Below are positions 7,858 to 17,937 of a stretch of 64,000 nt of DNA, piece after piece (the first letter of the stretch is position 1; each line of letters begins with the position of its first letter). Made by a program: the position numbers and the translations under genes. Under the pieces are notes generated by a model, which searched no databases, was not told where the DNA came from, and saw nothing but the letters and a program-made list of their open reading frames with translations. The DNA is from Bradyrhizobium nitroreducens (lineage in GTDB: Bacteria; Pseudomonadota; Alphaproteobacteria; Rhizobiales; Xanthobacteraceae): contig NZ_LFJC01000003.1 of NCBI RefSeq assembly GCF_002776695.1, positions 5,115,525 to 5,179,524 on the forward strand, read 5' to 3'.

Positions 7858-9386
7858 CCCAACCCACGACATTCTCCGTCGCGCTCCACAACGAGACGGC
7901 GACCGCGCAATTGATGGCCGATCTCGCACTGCTGGTCGGACCGGGCGATGTCATCACCCTCACCGGCGATCTCGGCGCGGGAAAGACCGCGGCGGCCCGC
8001 AGCCTGATCCGCTATCTCGCCGGCGACGACGAGCTGGAGGTACCGAGCCCGACCTTCACGCTGGTGCAGGGCTATGAGCTGCCGCCCTTCCCGGTGCTGC
8101 ACGCCGACCTCTACCGCGTCGAGGACGAAAGCGAGCTCGAGGAGATCGGGCTGTCGCCGCTTCCCGATGCGACGCTCGTCCTGATCGAATGGCCGGAGCG
8201 CGCGCCGTCGGCCATGCCCGCCGATCGCATCGACATCGCGCTGACGCATCGGCCGGCGCTGGGCTCGAATGCGCGCGCGGCCGACATCACCGGTTACGGC
8301 AAGAGCGCCGCCATCGTTGCGCGGTTGCAGGCGCTGCGCGAATTCCTCGATGCATCCGGATATATCGACGCAACGCGCAAGCGCATGGCCGGCGACGCCT
8401 CGACGCGTTCCTATGCGCGGCTGCTGCGCGACGACGGCGTCGTCATCCTGATGAATTCTCCGCAACGGCCCGATGGTGCGGCGCTCTACAACGGAAAATC
8501 CTACAGCGCCGCGGTTCATCTCGCCGAGAATATCAAACCCTTCGTCGCCATCGACGAAGGCCTGCGCGCGCAGGGGCTCTCGGCGCCCGCGATCCATCAT
8601 TTCGATCTCGACCACGGCTTCCTGATCTCGGAGGATTTCGGCAGCGAGGGCGTGATCGAAGGCGATCCGCCGCGACCGATCGTCGAGCGCTACGAGGTCG
8701 CGACCGACGCGCTGGCCGCGCTGCACGGCAAGACGCTGCCCGAGACGCTGCCGCTGGACGGACAGACCTATGAGATCCCCGTCTTCGACGTCGAGGCAAT
8801 GCTGATCGAGATCGGCCTGATGCCGGAATGGTATCTGCCCGATCGCAACGCGCCGCTGAGCGAGGCGGCGCGCACAGAGTTCTTCGCGATGTGGCGCGAG
8901 CTGCTGAAGAAGCCGCTGGCCGCGCCGAGGACGTGGATCATCCGCGATTATCATTCGCCCAATTTGATCTGGCTCGGGACACGCACCGGCATCGGGCGCG
9001 TCGGCGTGATCGATTTCCAGGATACCGTGCTCGGTCCGCAATCCTATGACGTGGTGTCGCTGCTTCAGGACGCCCGGATCGACGTCCCTGAAAACATCGA
9101 GCTGACGCTGCTGTCGCGCTACATCAAGGCGCGCCGCGCCAACGATGCAGGCTTCGATGCGGCCGGCTTCGCCGAGCTCTACGCGATCATGTCGGCGCAG
9201 CGGAATACGCGGCTGCTCGGCACCTTCGCTCGCCTCAACCGCCGCGACGGCAAGCCGCATTATCTGCGTCACCAGCCGCGGATCTGGACCTATCTGCAGC
9301 GCTCGCTGGCCCACCCCGCGCTGGGCTTCCTGCGCGACTGGTATCTCGCCAACGTTCCCCCGCCCCAAAGGGCTTCAGAAGGCTGA
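7854..9386 (+). CDS. tsaE: Fusion of TsaE (tRNA t6A ATPase) with AmgK-like sugar-1-kinase/phosphotransferase
   Basis: Residues 1 to about 150 are TsaE, the ATPase that drives the t6A37 tRNA modification complex: Walker A GDLGAGKT, the SPTF motif and the DLYRVED segment. Residues about 165-505 are an aminoglycoside-phosphotransferase-fold kinase (RDYHSPNLIWL, then GVIDFQDTVLGP) of the AmgK type, which phosphorylates the anomeric hydroxyl of N-acetylmuramate or GlcNAc in peptidoglycan recycling. The MurU partner that would use the product is two genes downstream at 9909. The fusion recurs in alphaproteobacterial annotation. No stop or frameshift separates the halves. It overlaps divL by 4 bp, so cell-cycle, tRNA-modification and wall-recycling functions share one transcript. 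Confidence 0.9.
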   Translation: MTQPTTFSVALHNETATAQLMADLALLVGPGDVITLTGDLGAGKTAAARSLIRYLAGDDELEVPSPTFTLVQGYELPPFPVLHADLYRVEDESELEEIGLSPLPDATLVLIEWPERAPSAMPADRIDIALTHRPALGSNARAADITGYGKSAAIVARLQALREFLDASGYIDATRKRMAGDASTRSYARLLRDDGVVILMNSPQRPDGAALYNGKSYSAAVHLAENIKPFVAIDEGLRAQGLSAPAIHHFDLDHGFLISEDFGSEGVIEGDPPRPIVERYEVATDALAALHGKTLPETLPLDGQTYEIPVFDVEAMLIEIGLMPEWYLPDRNAPLSEAARTEFFAMWRELLKKPLAAPRTWIIRDYHSPNLIWLGTRTGIGRVGVIDFQDTVLGPQSYDVVSLLQDARIDVPENIELTLLSRYIKARRANDAGFDAAGFAELYAIMSAQRNTRLLGTFARLNRRDGKPHYLRHQPRIWTYLQRSLAHPALGFLRDWYLANVPPPQRASEG

Positions 9387-9472
9387 TTCGAGGCCCGATT
9401 TACCGGCTGTTAGCCAAGACGTCGGTATTCTGGCGGCCAGGCAGCCGAGAAAATACGGGCTGGAGCGGGCAG

Positions 9473-9790
9473 ATGGCGGTAAAGACGGACCAGCGCGGCA
9501 ACAGCCGGGTTGTTTTCGAGCGTGGGATCCCGGCCCAGATGATGGGAATCGACGGGACCTGGCGGCGCGATTGCACCATGGAGGACGTCTCTGACAGCGG
9601 CGCCAAGCTGACCATCGACGGCTCGGTCGAGGGTCTGCATCTGAAAGAGTTCTTTCTGCTGCTGTCGTCCACCGGGCTGGCCTACCGGCGCTGCGAGCTG
9701 GCCTGGGTCAATGGCGACCAGATCGGCGTCAATTTCCTGAAGGTCGGCGACAAGAAGAAAAAGGCGCGTTCCACAGCCGTCGGGGCATGA
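9473..9790 (+). CDS. PilZ-domain protein (probable c-di-GMP binder)
   Basis: A 105-residue single-domain protein. The two PilZ ligand motifs are recognisable: an Arg-rich N-terminal segment (QRGNSR, a variant of RxxxR) and the (D/N)xSxxG motif in EDVSDSGAKL, followed by the beta-barrel pattern and a Lys-rich tail (KKKKAR). PilZ proteins of this size usually bind cyclic di-GMP and act as adaptors. It lies between the TsaE-AmgK fusion and murU on the same strand with 86- and 118-bp gaps, so it may be in the same operon; its target is unknown. Family assignment is firmer than ligand binding. Confidence 0.8.
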   Translation: MAVKTDQRGNSRVVFERGIPAQMMGIDGTWRRDCTMEDVSDSGAKLTIDGSVEGLHLKEFFLLLSSTGLAYRRCELAWVNGDQIGVNFLKVGDKKKKARSTAVGA

Positions 9791-9908
9791 CGGCAACACC
9801 CGTCGTACAACCGTCACGGCGGGTGGTTAAGGCGGTTGAGATGCGGTGCGGCTGATCGAACCTCGTGTTAGGATTGCTGCGAACGCGAAAGGTCTGAGAA
9901 AGCGAAGG

Positions 9909-10631
9909 ATGTCCGTCAAACCGACCAAAGCCATGGTGCTCGCCGCAGGGTTCGGCCTGCGCATGCGTCCGCTGACGGACAAGATGCCGAAGCCCATGGT
10001 GCCGGTCGCCGGCCAGCCGCTGCTCGACCACGTACTCGACAAACTCGGCCAGGCCGGTGTGACCGAGGCCGTGGTCAACGTGCATTATCTGCCGGACCAG
10101 ATCATCGATCACGTTGCCTCGCGCCAGCATCCGCGCGTCACCATCTCGGACGAGCGCGACCAGGTGCTCGGCACCGGCGGCGGCGTGGTCAAGGCGCTGC
10201 CGCTGCTCGGCGATGCGCCGTTCTACCATGTCAATTCCGACACGCTGTGGATCGACGGCGTGCGCTCGAACCTGACGCGGCTTGCGGAGAACTTCGACCC
10301 CGCGCGCATGGACATCCTGCTGCTGATGGCGCCGACCGCGACCAGCATCGGCTACAGCGGCCGCGGCGATTACGGCATGCTGCCCGACGGCGCGCTGCGC
10401 AAGCGCAAGGAAAAAGAGGTCGTTCCGTTCGTCTATGCCGGCGCTGCGATCCTGTCGCCCGCGATCTTCGAAGGCGCGCCGCAAGGCGAGTTCTCGCTGA
10501 CCAGGATGTTCGACCGCGCGGGCGAGCAGGAGCGGCTGTTCGGCCTGCGCCTCGACGGCGTCTGGATGCATGTCGGCACGCCTGAGGCCGTGCACGCCGC
10601 GGAAGAGGCGTTTCTGGAGAGCGTGGCGTAA
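9909..10631 (+). CDS. murU: N-acetylmuramate-1-phosphate uridylyltransferase MurU-like nucleotidyltransferase
   Basis: Sugar-1-phosphate nucleotidyltransferase. The signature is LAAGFGLRMRPLT followed by KPMVPVAGQPLL, then the metal/product motif FYHVNSDTLWIDG, and WMHVGTPE near the C-terminus. In the AmgK-MurU route it makes UDP-MurNAc from MurNAc-1-phosphate, bypassing early Mur synthesis. The AmgK-like kinase just upstream supports this over a generic glucose-1-phosphate transferase, although substrate cannot be proved from sequence. I chose ATG at 9909 (MSVKPTKAM) over an in-frame alternative at 9846, which would add a poorly conserved 21-residue extension. About 240 residues, as expected. 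Confidence 0.86.
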   Translation: MSVKPTKAMVLAAGFGLRMRPLTDKMPKPMVPVAGQPLLDHVLDKLGQAGVTEAVVNVHYLPDQIIDHVASRQHPRVTISDERDQVLGTGGGVVKALPLLGDAPFYHVNSDTLWIDGVRSNLTRLAENFDPARMDILLLMAPTATSIGYSGRGDYGMLPDGALRKRKEKEVVPFVYAGAAILSPAIFEGAPQGEFSLTRMFDRAGEQERLFGLRLDGVWMHVGTPEAVHAAEEAFLESVA

Positions 10632-10650
10632 TTCGCCTCGAACACGGTGC

Positions 10651-10764
10651 CGTAGGGTGGGTTAGCGTCAGCGTAACCCACCTCTTCTATGTCCATGGCG
10701 GCGGAAGTGGTGGGTTACGCCATCGGACTGCGCTTCGCGCAGCCGCCGTCTAACCCACCCTACG
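10651..10764. repeat. Palindromic intergenic repeat (GTAGGGTGGGTTAG type)
   Basis: The outer arms CGTAGGGTGGGTTAG (10651-10665) and CTAACCCACCCTACG (10750-10764) are perfect inverse complements. An inner pair, GTAACCCACC (10672-10681) and GGTGGGTTAC, nests inside. The element fills most of the 236 bp between murU and addB. It looks like a dispersed REP/BIME-type unit; no coding potential. Confidence 0.75.
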
Positions 10765-10867
10765 ACACCTGTTCCGGCCCGGCGAACAGCGGGGACTATC
10801 TCCCTGCACCCATATCCATTTGAGTCCGCCTCCCTATATTGGCGCCTGATCCCGAATCAGGCAGCTC

Positions 10868-13800
10868 ATGCGCGTTTTCAGCGTTCCCATCTCAGTTCCG
10901 TTCCTGCGCACGGTCGTCACGGCCCTGCTCGAGGGACGGCTGGTCGATGGATTCGAGGCGCGCAAGGAGCCGGCGCGGCTGGCGGACGCAACGCTGTACC
11001 TGCCGACCCGCCGCGCGATGCGCGTGGTCCGCGAGATCTTCCTCGACGAGATGAAGACGGATGCCGTCGTGCTGCCGCGCATCGTGGCACTCGGCGACAT
11101 CGACGAGGACGAGCTCGCCTTCGCCGATGAAGCCGAGCAGTTTTCCGGCGCGACGCCGCTCGACATTCCGCCGCGGCTTGGCGAGCTCGAACGCCGGCTG
11201 ACGCTGGCGCAGCTGGTCGCGGCCTGGGCCAAGGGCCCGGTGCTGTCGCCGCTGGTGGTCGGCGGCCCCGCCTCGACGCTGGCGCTGGCCGGCGATCTCG
11301 CGCGCCTGATCGACGACATGGTGACGCGCGGCGTAGACTGGAACGCGCTCGACGGCCTCGTGCCTGATAACCTCGATCGCTACTGGCAGCACTCCCTCGA
11401 ATTCCTGCGCATCGCGCGGATCGCCTGGCCCCAGCATCTCGCCGAGATCAACCGGATCGAGCCGGCAGCGCGGCGCGATCTTTTGATCGCGGCTGAGGCC
11501 AAACGGCTGACCGCGCATCCGAACGGACCTGTCATCGCGGCCGGCTCGACCGGCTCGATGCCGGCCACCGCAAAATTTCTCCGAGCAGTCGCGTCGCTGC
11601 CGCATGGCGCGGTGGTGCTGCCGGGCCTCGACACCGATCTCGACGAAGACGCCTGGCGAACGATTGGTGGCGTGCGAGACTCGCTCGGCAAATTCGCGCA
11701 GCATCCGGCCTCGAACCATCCGCAATACGCCATGCATGCGCTGCTGGATCGCCTCGGCATCAAGCGCAGCGACGTCGAGATCCTTCAGCCGCCGTCCGCA
11801 GGCGGCCGCGACCTGCTCGCCTCCGAATCGATGCGCCCCTCCGCCAAGACGGAAGTCTGGCACGACCGGCTGAAGCAGCCGGATGTCGCTGCGAAGATCT
11901 CCGGCGGCATGAAGAACCTCGCCGTCGTCGAAGCTCCCAATCCGGAGATGGAGGCGCTCGCCATCGCCATTGCGATGCGCGAGGCGCGGCATCTCGACAA
12001 ATCGGCGGCACTGGTGACGCCCGACCGCGCACTGGCGCGACGGGTGATGGCTGCGCTCACCCGATGGGGACTCAGTTTCGACGATTCCGGCGGCGACGTC
12101 TTGATGGAAACCTCCGCCGGCGTGTTCGCGCGCCTCACGGCGGAGGCGGCGACCAAGGGACTGGAGCCGCCGACGCTGCTGGCGATGCTGAAGCATCCGC
12201 TGTGCCGCCTCGGCCGCGCGCCCGGCGCGTGGAGGGCGGCGATCGAGGACCTCGAGCTTGCAGTCCTGCGCGGCACGCGCCCGCCAGCCGGCACCAGCGG
12301 CCTGTCGCGCGAATTCAACCGCTTTCGCGAGGAGCTGGCAAAGCTGTGGCGTGGCGAGGTCTCCGCGCTGCACCGCGCCGAGCCGCGCGCGCGCCTCAAG
12401 GCCGAGGAACTCGATCGCATCCAGGCCTTGATCGATGCCTTGCAGAAAGCGCTCGCTCCGATCGAGAGCCTGCCGCCCTCGAAACCGTACGACTTCGCCG
12501 AGCTCGCGCACCGGCATCGCGAGATCATGATCGTGCTGTCGTGCGACGAGCAGGGCATCCCGCTCGCCTTCGAGGAGCGCGAGGGCCTTGCGCTCGCTGC
12601 CGCCTTCGACGATCTCCTGCGCGGCGGCACGACCAGCGGATTGATCGTGCCGCTGCCTGATTACCCCGACGTTTTCCAGACCGCGTTCAGTGACCGCGCG
12701 GTGCGGCGGCGCGACAAGCCCGGCGCGCGGCTGCAGATCTACGGCCCGCTGGAATCGCGCCTGATGCAGGCTGACCGCATCATCGTCGGCGGGCTGATCG
12801 AGGGCGTCTGGCCGCCGGCGCCGCGGATCGATCCCTGGCTCAGCCGGCCGATGCGGCACGAGCTCGGGCTCGATCTGCCGGAGCGGCGTATCGGCCTCTC
12901 CGCGCATGACTTCGCGCAATTGCTCGGCGGCAATGAGGTGATCCTCACCCATTCCGCCAAGGCCGGCGGCGCGCCGGCGGTGGCCTCGCGCTTCCTGCAT
13001 CGGCTGGAGGCTGTCGCGGGCGACGATCTCTGGAAGGCAGCCATTCGTGCGGGCGAGAACTACGTGCGATTTGCAGAGAGGCTGGACCAGCCCGACAAGG
13101 TCGAGCCGATCAAGCAGCCCGAGCCGCGGCCACCACGCGCGACGCGGCCATTGAAGATGTCGGTCACCGCGATCGAGGACTGGCTGCGCGATCCCTACAC
13201 GATCTACGCAAAGTACATCCTGTGGCTGGATGCGCTCGATCCCGTCGACATGCCGCTGTCGGCCGCCGACCGCGGCTCAGCGATCCATGATGCGATCGGC
13301 GAGTTCACCGAGAGCTTTGCGACACGCCTGCCCGACGATCCCGCCCGCGTGCTGCGCGTGATCGGCGAAAAGCATTTTGCGCCGCTGATGGAGCGGCCCG
13401 AGGCGCGCGCGCTGTGGTGGCCGCGCTTCCAGCGCATCGCCCGCTGGTTCGGCGAATGGGAGACGGCGCGCCGTGATGCGATCGCGGCCATCGTCGCGGA
13501 GACCCGCGGCGAGATCTCGATCAGGCTCGACAACGAGCGCAGTTTTACCCTCTCCGCGCGCGCCGACCGCATCGAACGGCGCCAGGGCGGCGGCTACGCC
13601 ATCCTCGACTACAAGACCGGACAGCCGCCGACCGGCAAGCAGGTGCGCATGGGCCTGTCACCACAGCTGACGCTTGAGGCGGCGATCCTGCGCGAGGGCG
13701 GCTTTCCCGGCATCGACGCAGGTGCTTCCGTGAGCCAGCTGGTCTATGTCCGCCTCAGCGGCAACAATCCTCCGGGCGAAGAACGTATCCTCGAGCTCAA

Positions 13801-14014
13801 ATACAAGCAGGGCGACGAACCGCAGCCGCCGGATGCGGCCGCCGCGGAGGCGCGGGCCAAGCTGGAAGCGCTGATCCGCGCCTTCGACGACGAGAATCAG
13901 CCGTACACCTCGCTGAACCTGCCGATGTGGACGAACCGCTACGGTGCCTATGACGACCTCGCCCGGATCAAGGAATGGTCTGCGGCCGGCGGATTGGGGA
14001 TCGAGGAATGGTGA
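10868..14014 (+). CDS. addB: Double-strand break repair protein AddB
   Basis: Subunit of the AddAB helicase-nuclease, the alphaproteobacterial counterpart of RecBCD, which resects double-strand ends and loads RecA. The 1048-residue protein starts MRVFSVPISVPFLRTV, has the inactivated helicase-like N-terminal half, and ends with a RecB-family nuclease domain whose motif is in AILDYKTGQPP (Asp and Lys visible). Length matches alphaproteobacterial AddB, which lacks a canonical Walker A. It overlaps addA by 7 bp. Confidence 0.95.
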   Translation: MRVFSVPISVPFLRTVVTALLEGRLVDGFEARKEPARLADATLYLPTRRAMRVVREIFLDEMKTDAVVLPRIVALGDIDEDELAFADEAEQFSGATPLDIPPRLGELERRLTLAQLVAAWAKGPVLSPLVVGGPASTLALAGDLARLIDDMVTRGVDWNALDGLVPDNLDRYWQHSLEFLRIARIAWPQHLAEINRIEPAARRDLLIAAEAKRLTAHPNGPVIAAGSTGSMPATAKFLRAVASLPHGAVVLPGLDTDLDEDAWRTIGGVRDSLGKFAQHPASNHPQYAMHALLDRLGIKRSDVEILQPPSAGGRDLLASESMRPSAKTEVWHDRLKQPDVAAKISGGMKNLAVVEAPNPEMEALAIAIAMREARHLDKSAALVTPDRALARRVMAALTRWGLSFDDSGGDVLMETSAGVFARLTAEAATKGLEPPTLLAMLKHPLCRLGRAPGAWRAAIEDLELAVLRGTRPPAGTSGLSREFNRFREELAKLWRGEVSALHRAEPRARLKAEELDRIQALIDALQKALAPIESLPPSKPYDFAELAHRHREIMIVLSCDEQGIPLAFEEREGLALAAAFDDLLRGGTTSGLIVPLPDYPDVFQTAFSDRAVRRRDKPGARLQIYGPLESRLMQADRIIVGGLIEGVWPPAPRIDPWLSRPMRHELGLDLPERRIGLSAHDFAQLLGGNEVILTHSAKAGGAPAVASRFLHRLEAVAGDDLWKAAIRAGENYVRFAERLDQPDKVEPIKQPEPRPPRATRPLKMSVTAIEDWLRDPYTIYAKYILWLDALDPVDMPLSAADRGSAIHDAIGEFTESFATRLPDDPARVLRVIGEKHFAPLMERPEARALWWPRFQRIARWFGEWETARRDAIAAIVAETRGEISIRLDNERSFTLSARADRIERRQGGGYAILDYKTGQPPTGKQVRMGLSPQLTLEAAILREGGFPGIDAGASVSQLVYVRLSGNNPPGEERILELKYKQGDEPQPPDAAAAEARAKLEALIRAFDDENQPYTSLNLPMWTNRYGAYDDLARIKEWSAAGGLGIEEW

Positions 14015-17000
14015 AGCTGCCGCGCCCCATCCCCGACGAGGTGCGCGCGCGGCAGGCGCGCGCGTCCGATCCGACTGCGTCGGCCTTCGTGTCGGCCAAT
14101 GCCGGCTCGGGCAAGACGCACGTGCTGGTGCAGCGCGTGATCCGCCTGCTGCTGACGGGCGTACCGCCGGAGAAAATTCTCTGCATCACCTTCACCAAGG
14201 CCGCGGCGGCCAACATGGCCGAACGCGTGTTCACCACGCTTGGTCATTGGGTGACGCTGGACGACACCGCGCTCGACGCCGCGATCCGCGCGGTCGGCAT
14301 TCCCCACCCCGGCGCGAAACTGCGGCGTGACGCGCGAAAACTGTTCGCCTGCGCGCTGGAGACACCGGGCGGATTGAAGGTGCAGACCATCCACGCGCTG
14401 TGCACGCGCCTGCTGCAGCAATTCCCGTTCGAGGCCAACGTGCCCGCGCGCTTCTCCGTGATCGACGAGCGCGACCAGACCGACATGATGGAGCGCGCCA
14501 ATCTGAAGGTGCTGCTTGAGGCCGCGCGCACGCCTGACAGCGTCACGGGCCGCGCCTTGCTGACCGCGATGGCGAACGCCGCCGACGTCACCTTCAAGGA
14601 GGTCGTGCGCGAGGCGTGTCTCAGCCGCGATCATTTCATGGCCTGGACGGACGGTGCCGGCAACGTCGAAGCGGCGGCGGCGCAGATGGCCGCGGCGCTG
14701 GGTGTCGATGCTGGCGACCGCATCGAGGACGTCGAGATGGAGATCCTCGATGGACCCTACCTGCCGCGCTCGCGCTGGGATGACATCGCCTTTGCGCTGG
14801 AGGATGGCAGCAAGTCCGACAACGACCAGGCCGGCCGGCTCCGCGAGGCCAAAGTGTTTTCCGGCAGCGCGCAGGTCGATGCCTATCTGTCCGTCTTCCT
14901 CACCGACGAGAAGCTGCCGCGCAAGGCGGTGCTGACCAAGAAGTTCGGCGAGCATAACCCGTCCGTCGCGCGCCTGTTCGAGAACGAGGCGCTGCGTATC
15001 AGCGGATTGGTCGAGAAGCGCCGCGCCGTGACGATGCGCGACCGCACCGCGGCCCTGCTGCATATCGCGACCGCGGCTGCGGCAAACTATCGCCGCGAGA
15101 AGCAGGAGCGGGGCCTGCTCGACTACGACGACCTCATCGACAAGACACTGGCGATGCTCGACCGCGTCTCCTCGGGATGGGTGCATTACAAGCTCGATCG
15201 CGGCGTCGATCACGTGCTGATCGACGAGGCGCAGGACACGAGCCCACGGCAATGGGACATCATCGCGCACATCATCTCCGAATTCACGGCTGGCGAGGGC
15301 GCGCGCGAAGGGCTGAACCGCACCATCTTCGCCGTCGGCGACGAGAAGCAGTCGATCTTCTCGTTCCAGGGGGCGGCTCCGCGCGAGTTCGACGCGCGCC
15401 GTCGCGAGCTCCATCGCAAGTTCAGCGCGGCCGGGCTGAAATTCGATCCCGTTGCCTTCACCTATTCATTCCGCTCGGGCGCCGCGATCCTGCATTCGGT
15501 CGACCACGTCTTCCGCGATCCCCAGATCTACAAGAGCATCCATTCGGTCGAGATCGGCCATCCCCTGCACAATGCGTTGGCCGATGCCGGCCCCAGCGTG
15601 ATCGAGCTGTGGGATCTGGCCGAAGCCGACGACCGGCAGGAGATCGAGGGCTGGCGCGCGCCGTTCGACGGCGTCGCCGCCACCAGCCCCGAAGTCAAGC
15701 TCGCGCGTCGTATCCAGACCGAGATCAAGCGGCTGGTCGAGAGCGGCACGCTGACGGGGCACGAGGGCGAACGGCGGCCGTTGCGCTATGGCGACATGCT
15801 GATCCTGGTGCGCCGCCGCGGTAATGCGTTCGATGCCGTGATCCAGGCGCTGAAGCACGCCGGCGTTCCGGTCGCCGGTGCCGACCGGTTGAAGCTGACC
15901 GAGCACATCGGCATCATCGATCTGATGAATCTCGCGGATGCGCTGCTGCTGCCACAGGACGATCTCGCGCTCGCGGTCGCCTTGAAGAGCCCATTGTTCG
16001 GACTCGACGACGACGATCTGTTCCAGCTTGCCCATAAGCGCAAGGGATCGCTGCGTCGCGCGTTGGGCGAGCATGCGGCTACAGCTGAGAAATTCGCGAC
16101 GGTGCTGCGGCGCCTCGAAGCCTGCGAGATGCGTGCGCGCGAGGAGACGCCGTTCGCCTTCTACGCCTGGCTGCTCGGGGGCGACGGCGGCCGTGCGCGC
16201 ATCCTGCGCCGGCTCGGTCACGAGGCCAACGACGCGCTCGATGAGTTCCTGGAGCTGGCGCTGAACTATGAGCGCAAGGCGCCGGCCTCGCTGCAGGGTT
16301 TCATGGCCTGGCTGCGCTCGGCCGACACCGAGGTGAAGCGCGACATGGAAATCTCGCGCGACGAGGTGCGGGTGATGACCGTGCACGGCGCCAAGGGCCT
16401 GGAGGCTTCGGTCGTGTTCATGGTCGACACCACGTCGTCGCCGGCGGACTCGCAGCGCGTGCGGCTGATCCACGTTCCGCGCGGCAATGGCGGCGAGGTC
16501 GTGGTCTGGGCCGGGCGCAAGGCGGATGATCCCAAGCCGGTCGCGGACGCGCGCAAGGCCATGCTCGAGGAGACGGAAGACGAGTATCGCCGCCTGCTCT
16601 ATGTCGCGATGACGCGCGCGGCCGACCGGCTGATCGTCGGCGGCTGCATGCCCGGCAATATGAGGACGGTGCGCAAGCTGAGCTGGTACGACCTCATCGA
16701 CACCGGGCTCGCCGGCTCGGGGCTCGACAAGCAGGTGGTCGAGACGCCGCTCGGCAAGGTGACGCGGTTCGCCCGGCCGGAGGATGCTGCGGCGCTGGGC
16801 ATGCCGGCAGGCACGATGGATCAAACGATCACTTTGCCGGACTGGCTGCGAGCCCCGGCACCGCGTGAGGCCGTCGACGAGGATCCAGTGCGCCCGTCCG
16901 GCCAGTTGGCCGATGAGGGCCGCAGCGTCCGGTCAGGCGAATCGGTGCAGTCTCGCGCGCTCGCGCTGCAGCGCGGCACGCTGGTGCATCGGCTGCTGCA

Positions 17001-17517
17001 ATCCCTGCCTGATATCGCCCCGGAGCGCCGGCGCGAGGCCGCGCTCGGCTTCATGGCGCGCAATGCTGCTGACTGGACCGAAGCTGACCGCACCGCGCTG
17101 GCCGACAAGGTGCTCGCTTTGATCACCGAGCCACGCTTTGCGCCGGTCTTTGCCAACGGCAGCCGGGCGGAAGTCGCCATCGCCGGCCGGCTGGCGCGGC
17201 CGGGCCGCACCCCGGCGCTGGTGTCGGGGCAGATCGACCGGCTGGTCGTTCGACCCGAGGAAATTTTGATCGTCGATTTCAAGACCAATCAGGCGGCGCC
17301 CAAGAGCGCGGCCGAGGCACCTGTCGCGTATGTCCGGCAGCTTGCGCTGTACCGGGCCGTGCTGGCGCGGCTTTATCCCCAAAAGCCCATTCGGGCTGTC
17401 CTGCTCTGGACCGAGGCCCTTGAATATATGGAGATTTCAGCCCCCGCGCTGGACGCGGCGCTGGCATCCCTTCATCTCGGTGTGAGCCTCCTTGACCCGG
17501 CAAGGAGCCGTTCATAG
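14008..17517 (+). CDS. addA: Double-strand break repair helicase-nuclease AddA
   Basis: UvrD-type helicase and nuclease subunit of AddAB. Walker A is SANAGSGKTHVL, motif Ia ITFTKAAAANMAERV, motif II DHVLIDEAQDTSP, motif III GDEKQSIFSFQGA, and motif VI RLLYVAMTRAADRL. The C-terminal RecB-like nuclease motif is LIVDFKTNQA. I took ATG at 14008 (MVKLPRPIPDEV), overlapping the addB stop, instead of an upstream in-frame start at 13975 inside addB. About 1169 residues. The close addB-addA coupling suits a stoichiometric complex. Confidence 0.95.
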   Translation: MVKLPRPIPDEVRARQARASDPTASAFVSANAGSGKTHVLVQRVIRLLLTGVPPEKILCITFTKAAAANMAERVFTTLGHWVTLDDTALDAAIRAVGIPHPGAKLRRDARKLFACALETPGGLKVQTIHALCTRLLQQFPFEANVPARFSVIDERDQTDMMERANLKVLLEAARTPDSVTGRALLTAMANAADVTFKEVVREACLSRDHFMAWTDGAGNVEAAAAQMAAALGVDAGDRIEDVEMEILDGPYLPRSRWDDIAFALEDGSKSDNDQAGRLREAKVFSGSAQVDAYLSVFLTDEKLPRKAVLTKKFGEHNPSVARLFENEALRISGLVEKRRAVTMRDRTAALLHIATAAAANYRREKQERGLLDYDDLIDKTLAMLDRVSSGWVHYKLDRGVDHVLIDEAQDTSPRQWDIIAHIISEFTAGEGAREGLNRTIFAVGDEKQSIFSFQGAAPREFDARRRELHRKFSAAGLKFDPVAFTYSFRSGAAILHSVDHVFRDPQIYKSIHSVEIGHPLHNALADAGPSVIELWDLAEADDRQEIEGWRAPFDGVAATSPEVKLARRIQTEIKRLVESGTLTGHEGERRPLRYGDMLILVRRRGNAFDAVIQALKHAGVPVAGADRLKLTEHIGIIDLMNLADALLLPQDDLALAVALKSPLFGLDDDDLFQLAHKRKGSLRRALGEHAATAEKFATVLRRLEACEMRAREETPFAFYAWLLGGDGGRARILRRLGHEANDALDEFLELALNYERKAPASLQGFMAWLRSADTEVKRDMEISRDEVRVMTVHGAKGLEASVVFMVDTTSSPADSQRVRLIHVPRGNGGEVVVWAGRKADDPKPVADARKAMLEETEDEYRRLLYVAMTRAADRLIVGGCMPGNMRTVRKLSWYDLIDTGLAGSGLDKQVVETPLGKVTRFARPEDAAALGMPAGTMDQTITLPDWLRAPAPREAVDEDPVRPSGQLADEGRSVRSGESVQSRALALQRGTLVHRLLQSLPDIAPERRREAALGFMARNAADWTEADRTALADKVLALITEPRFAPVFANGSRAEVAIAGRLARPGRTPALVSGQIDRLVVRPEEILIVDFKTNQAAPKSAAEAPVAYVRQLALYRAVLARLYPQKPIRAVLLWTEALEYMEISAPALDAALASLHLGVSLLDPARSRS

Positions 17518-17586
17518 GTTGACGCCATGATCCCGGGCGCGATTCCACGTCGCGCCGATTCTCTTTCAACCGAGTGAGGTACTCCC

Positions 17587-17907
17587 ATGGCCGTTGGCAA
17601 GGTTTCTGACACTGATTTCGAAGCCGAGGTGCTCAAGGCAAACGGCCCTGTCGTCGTCGATTTCTGGGCCGAGTGGTGCGGCCCGTGCCGCATGATCGCC
17701 CCCGCCCTCGACGAGATCGCCGGCGCGATGGGCGACAAGGTCAAGATCGTGAAGCTGAACGTCGACGAGAGCCCGAAGACCGCCTCGAAGTACGGCGTGA
17801 TGTCGATTCCGACCCTGATGATCTTCAAGGGCGGTGAGATGGCCTCCCGCCAGGTCGGCGCGGCGCCGAAGGCGAAGCTGCAGCAGTGGATCACGTCGGC
17901 GGTGTGA
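17587..17907 (+). CDS. trxA: Thioredoxin
   Basis: Small cytoplasmic disulfide reductase that supplies electrons to ribonucleotide reductase, PAPS reductase and peroxiredoxins. The active site WAEWCGPCRMIAP contains the canonical WCGPC, and the cis-Pro region is SIPTLMIFKGG. The 106 residues match the family exactly. An SD (GAGTGAGG) precedes ATG 17587. A strong intrinsic terminator follows, so it is probably the last gene of this plus-strand block. Confidence 0.97.
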   Translation: MAVGKVSDTDFEAEVLKANGPVVVDFWAEWCGPCRMIAPALDEIAGAMGDKVKIVKLNVDESPKTASKYGVMSIPTLMIFKGGEMASRQVGAAPKAKLQQWITSAV

Positions 17908-17937
17908 GCCGCGACGCGAGTGACTGAGAAATTCTGC

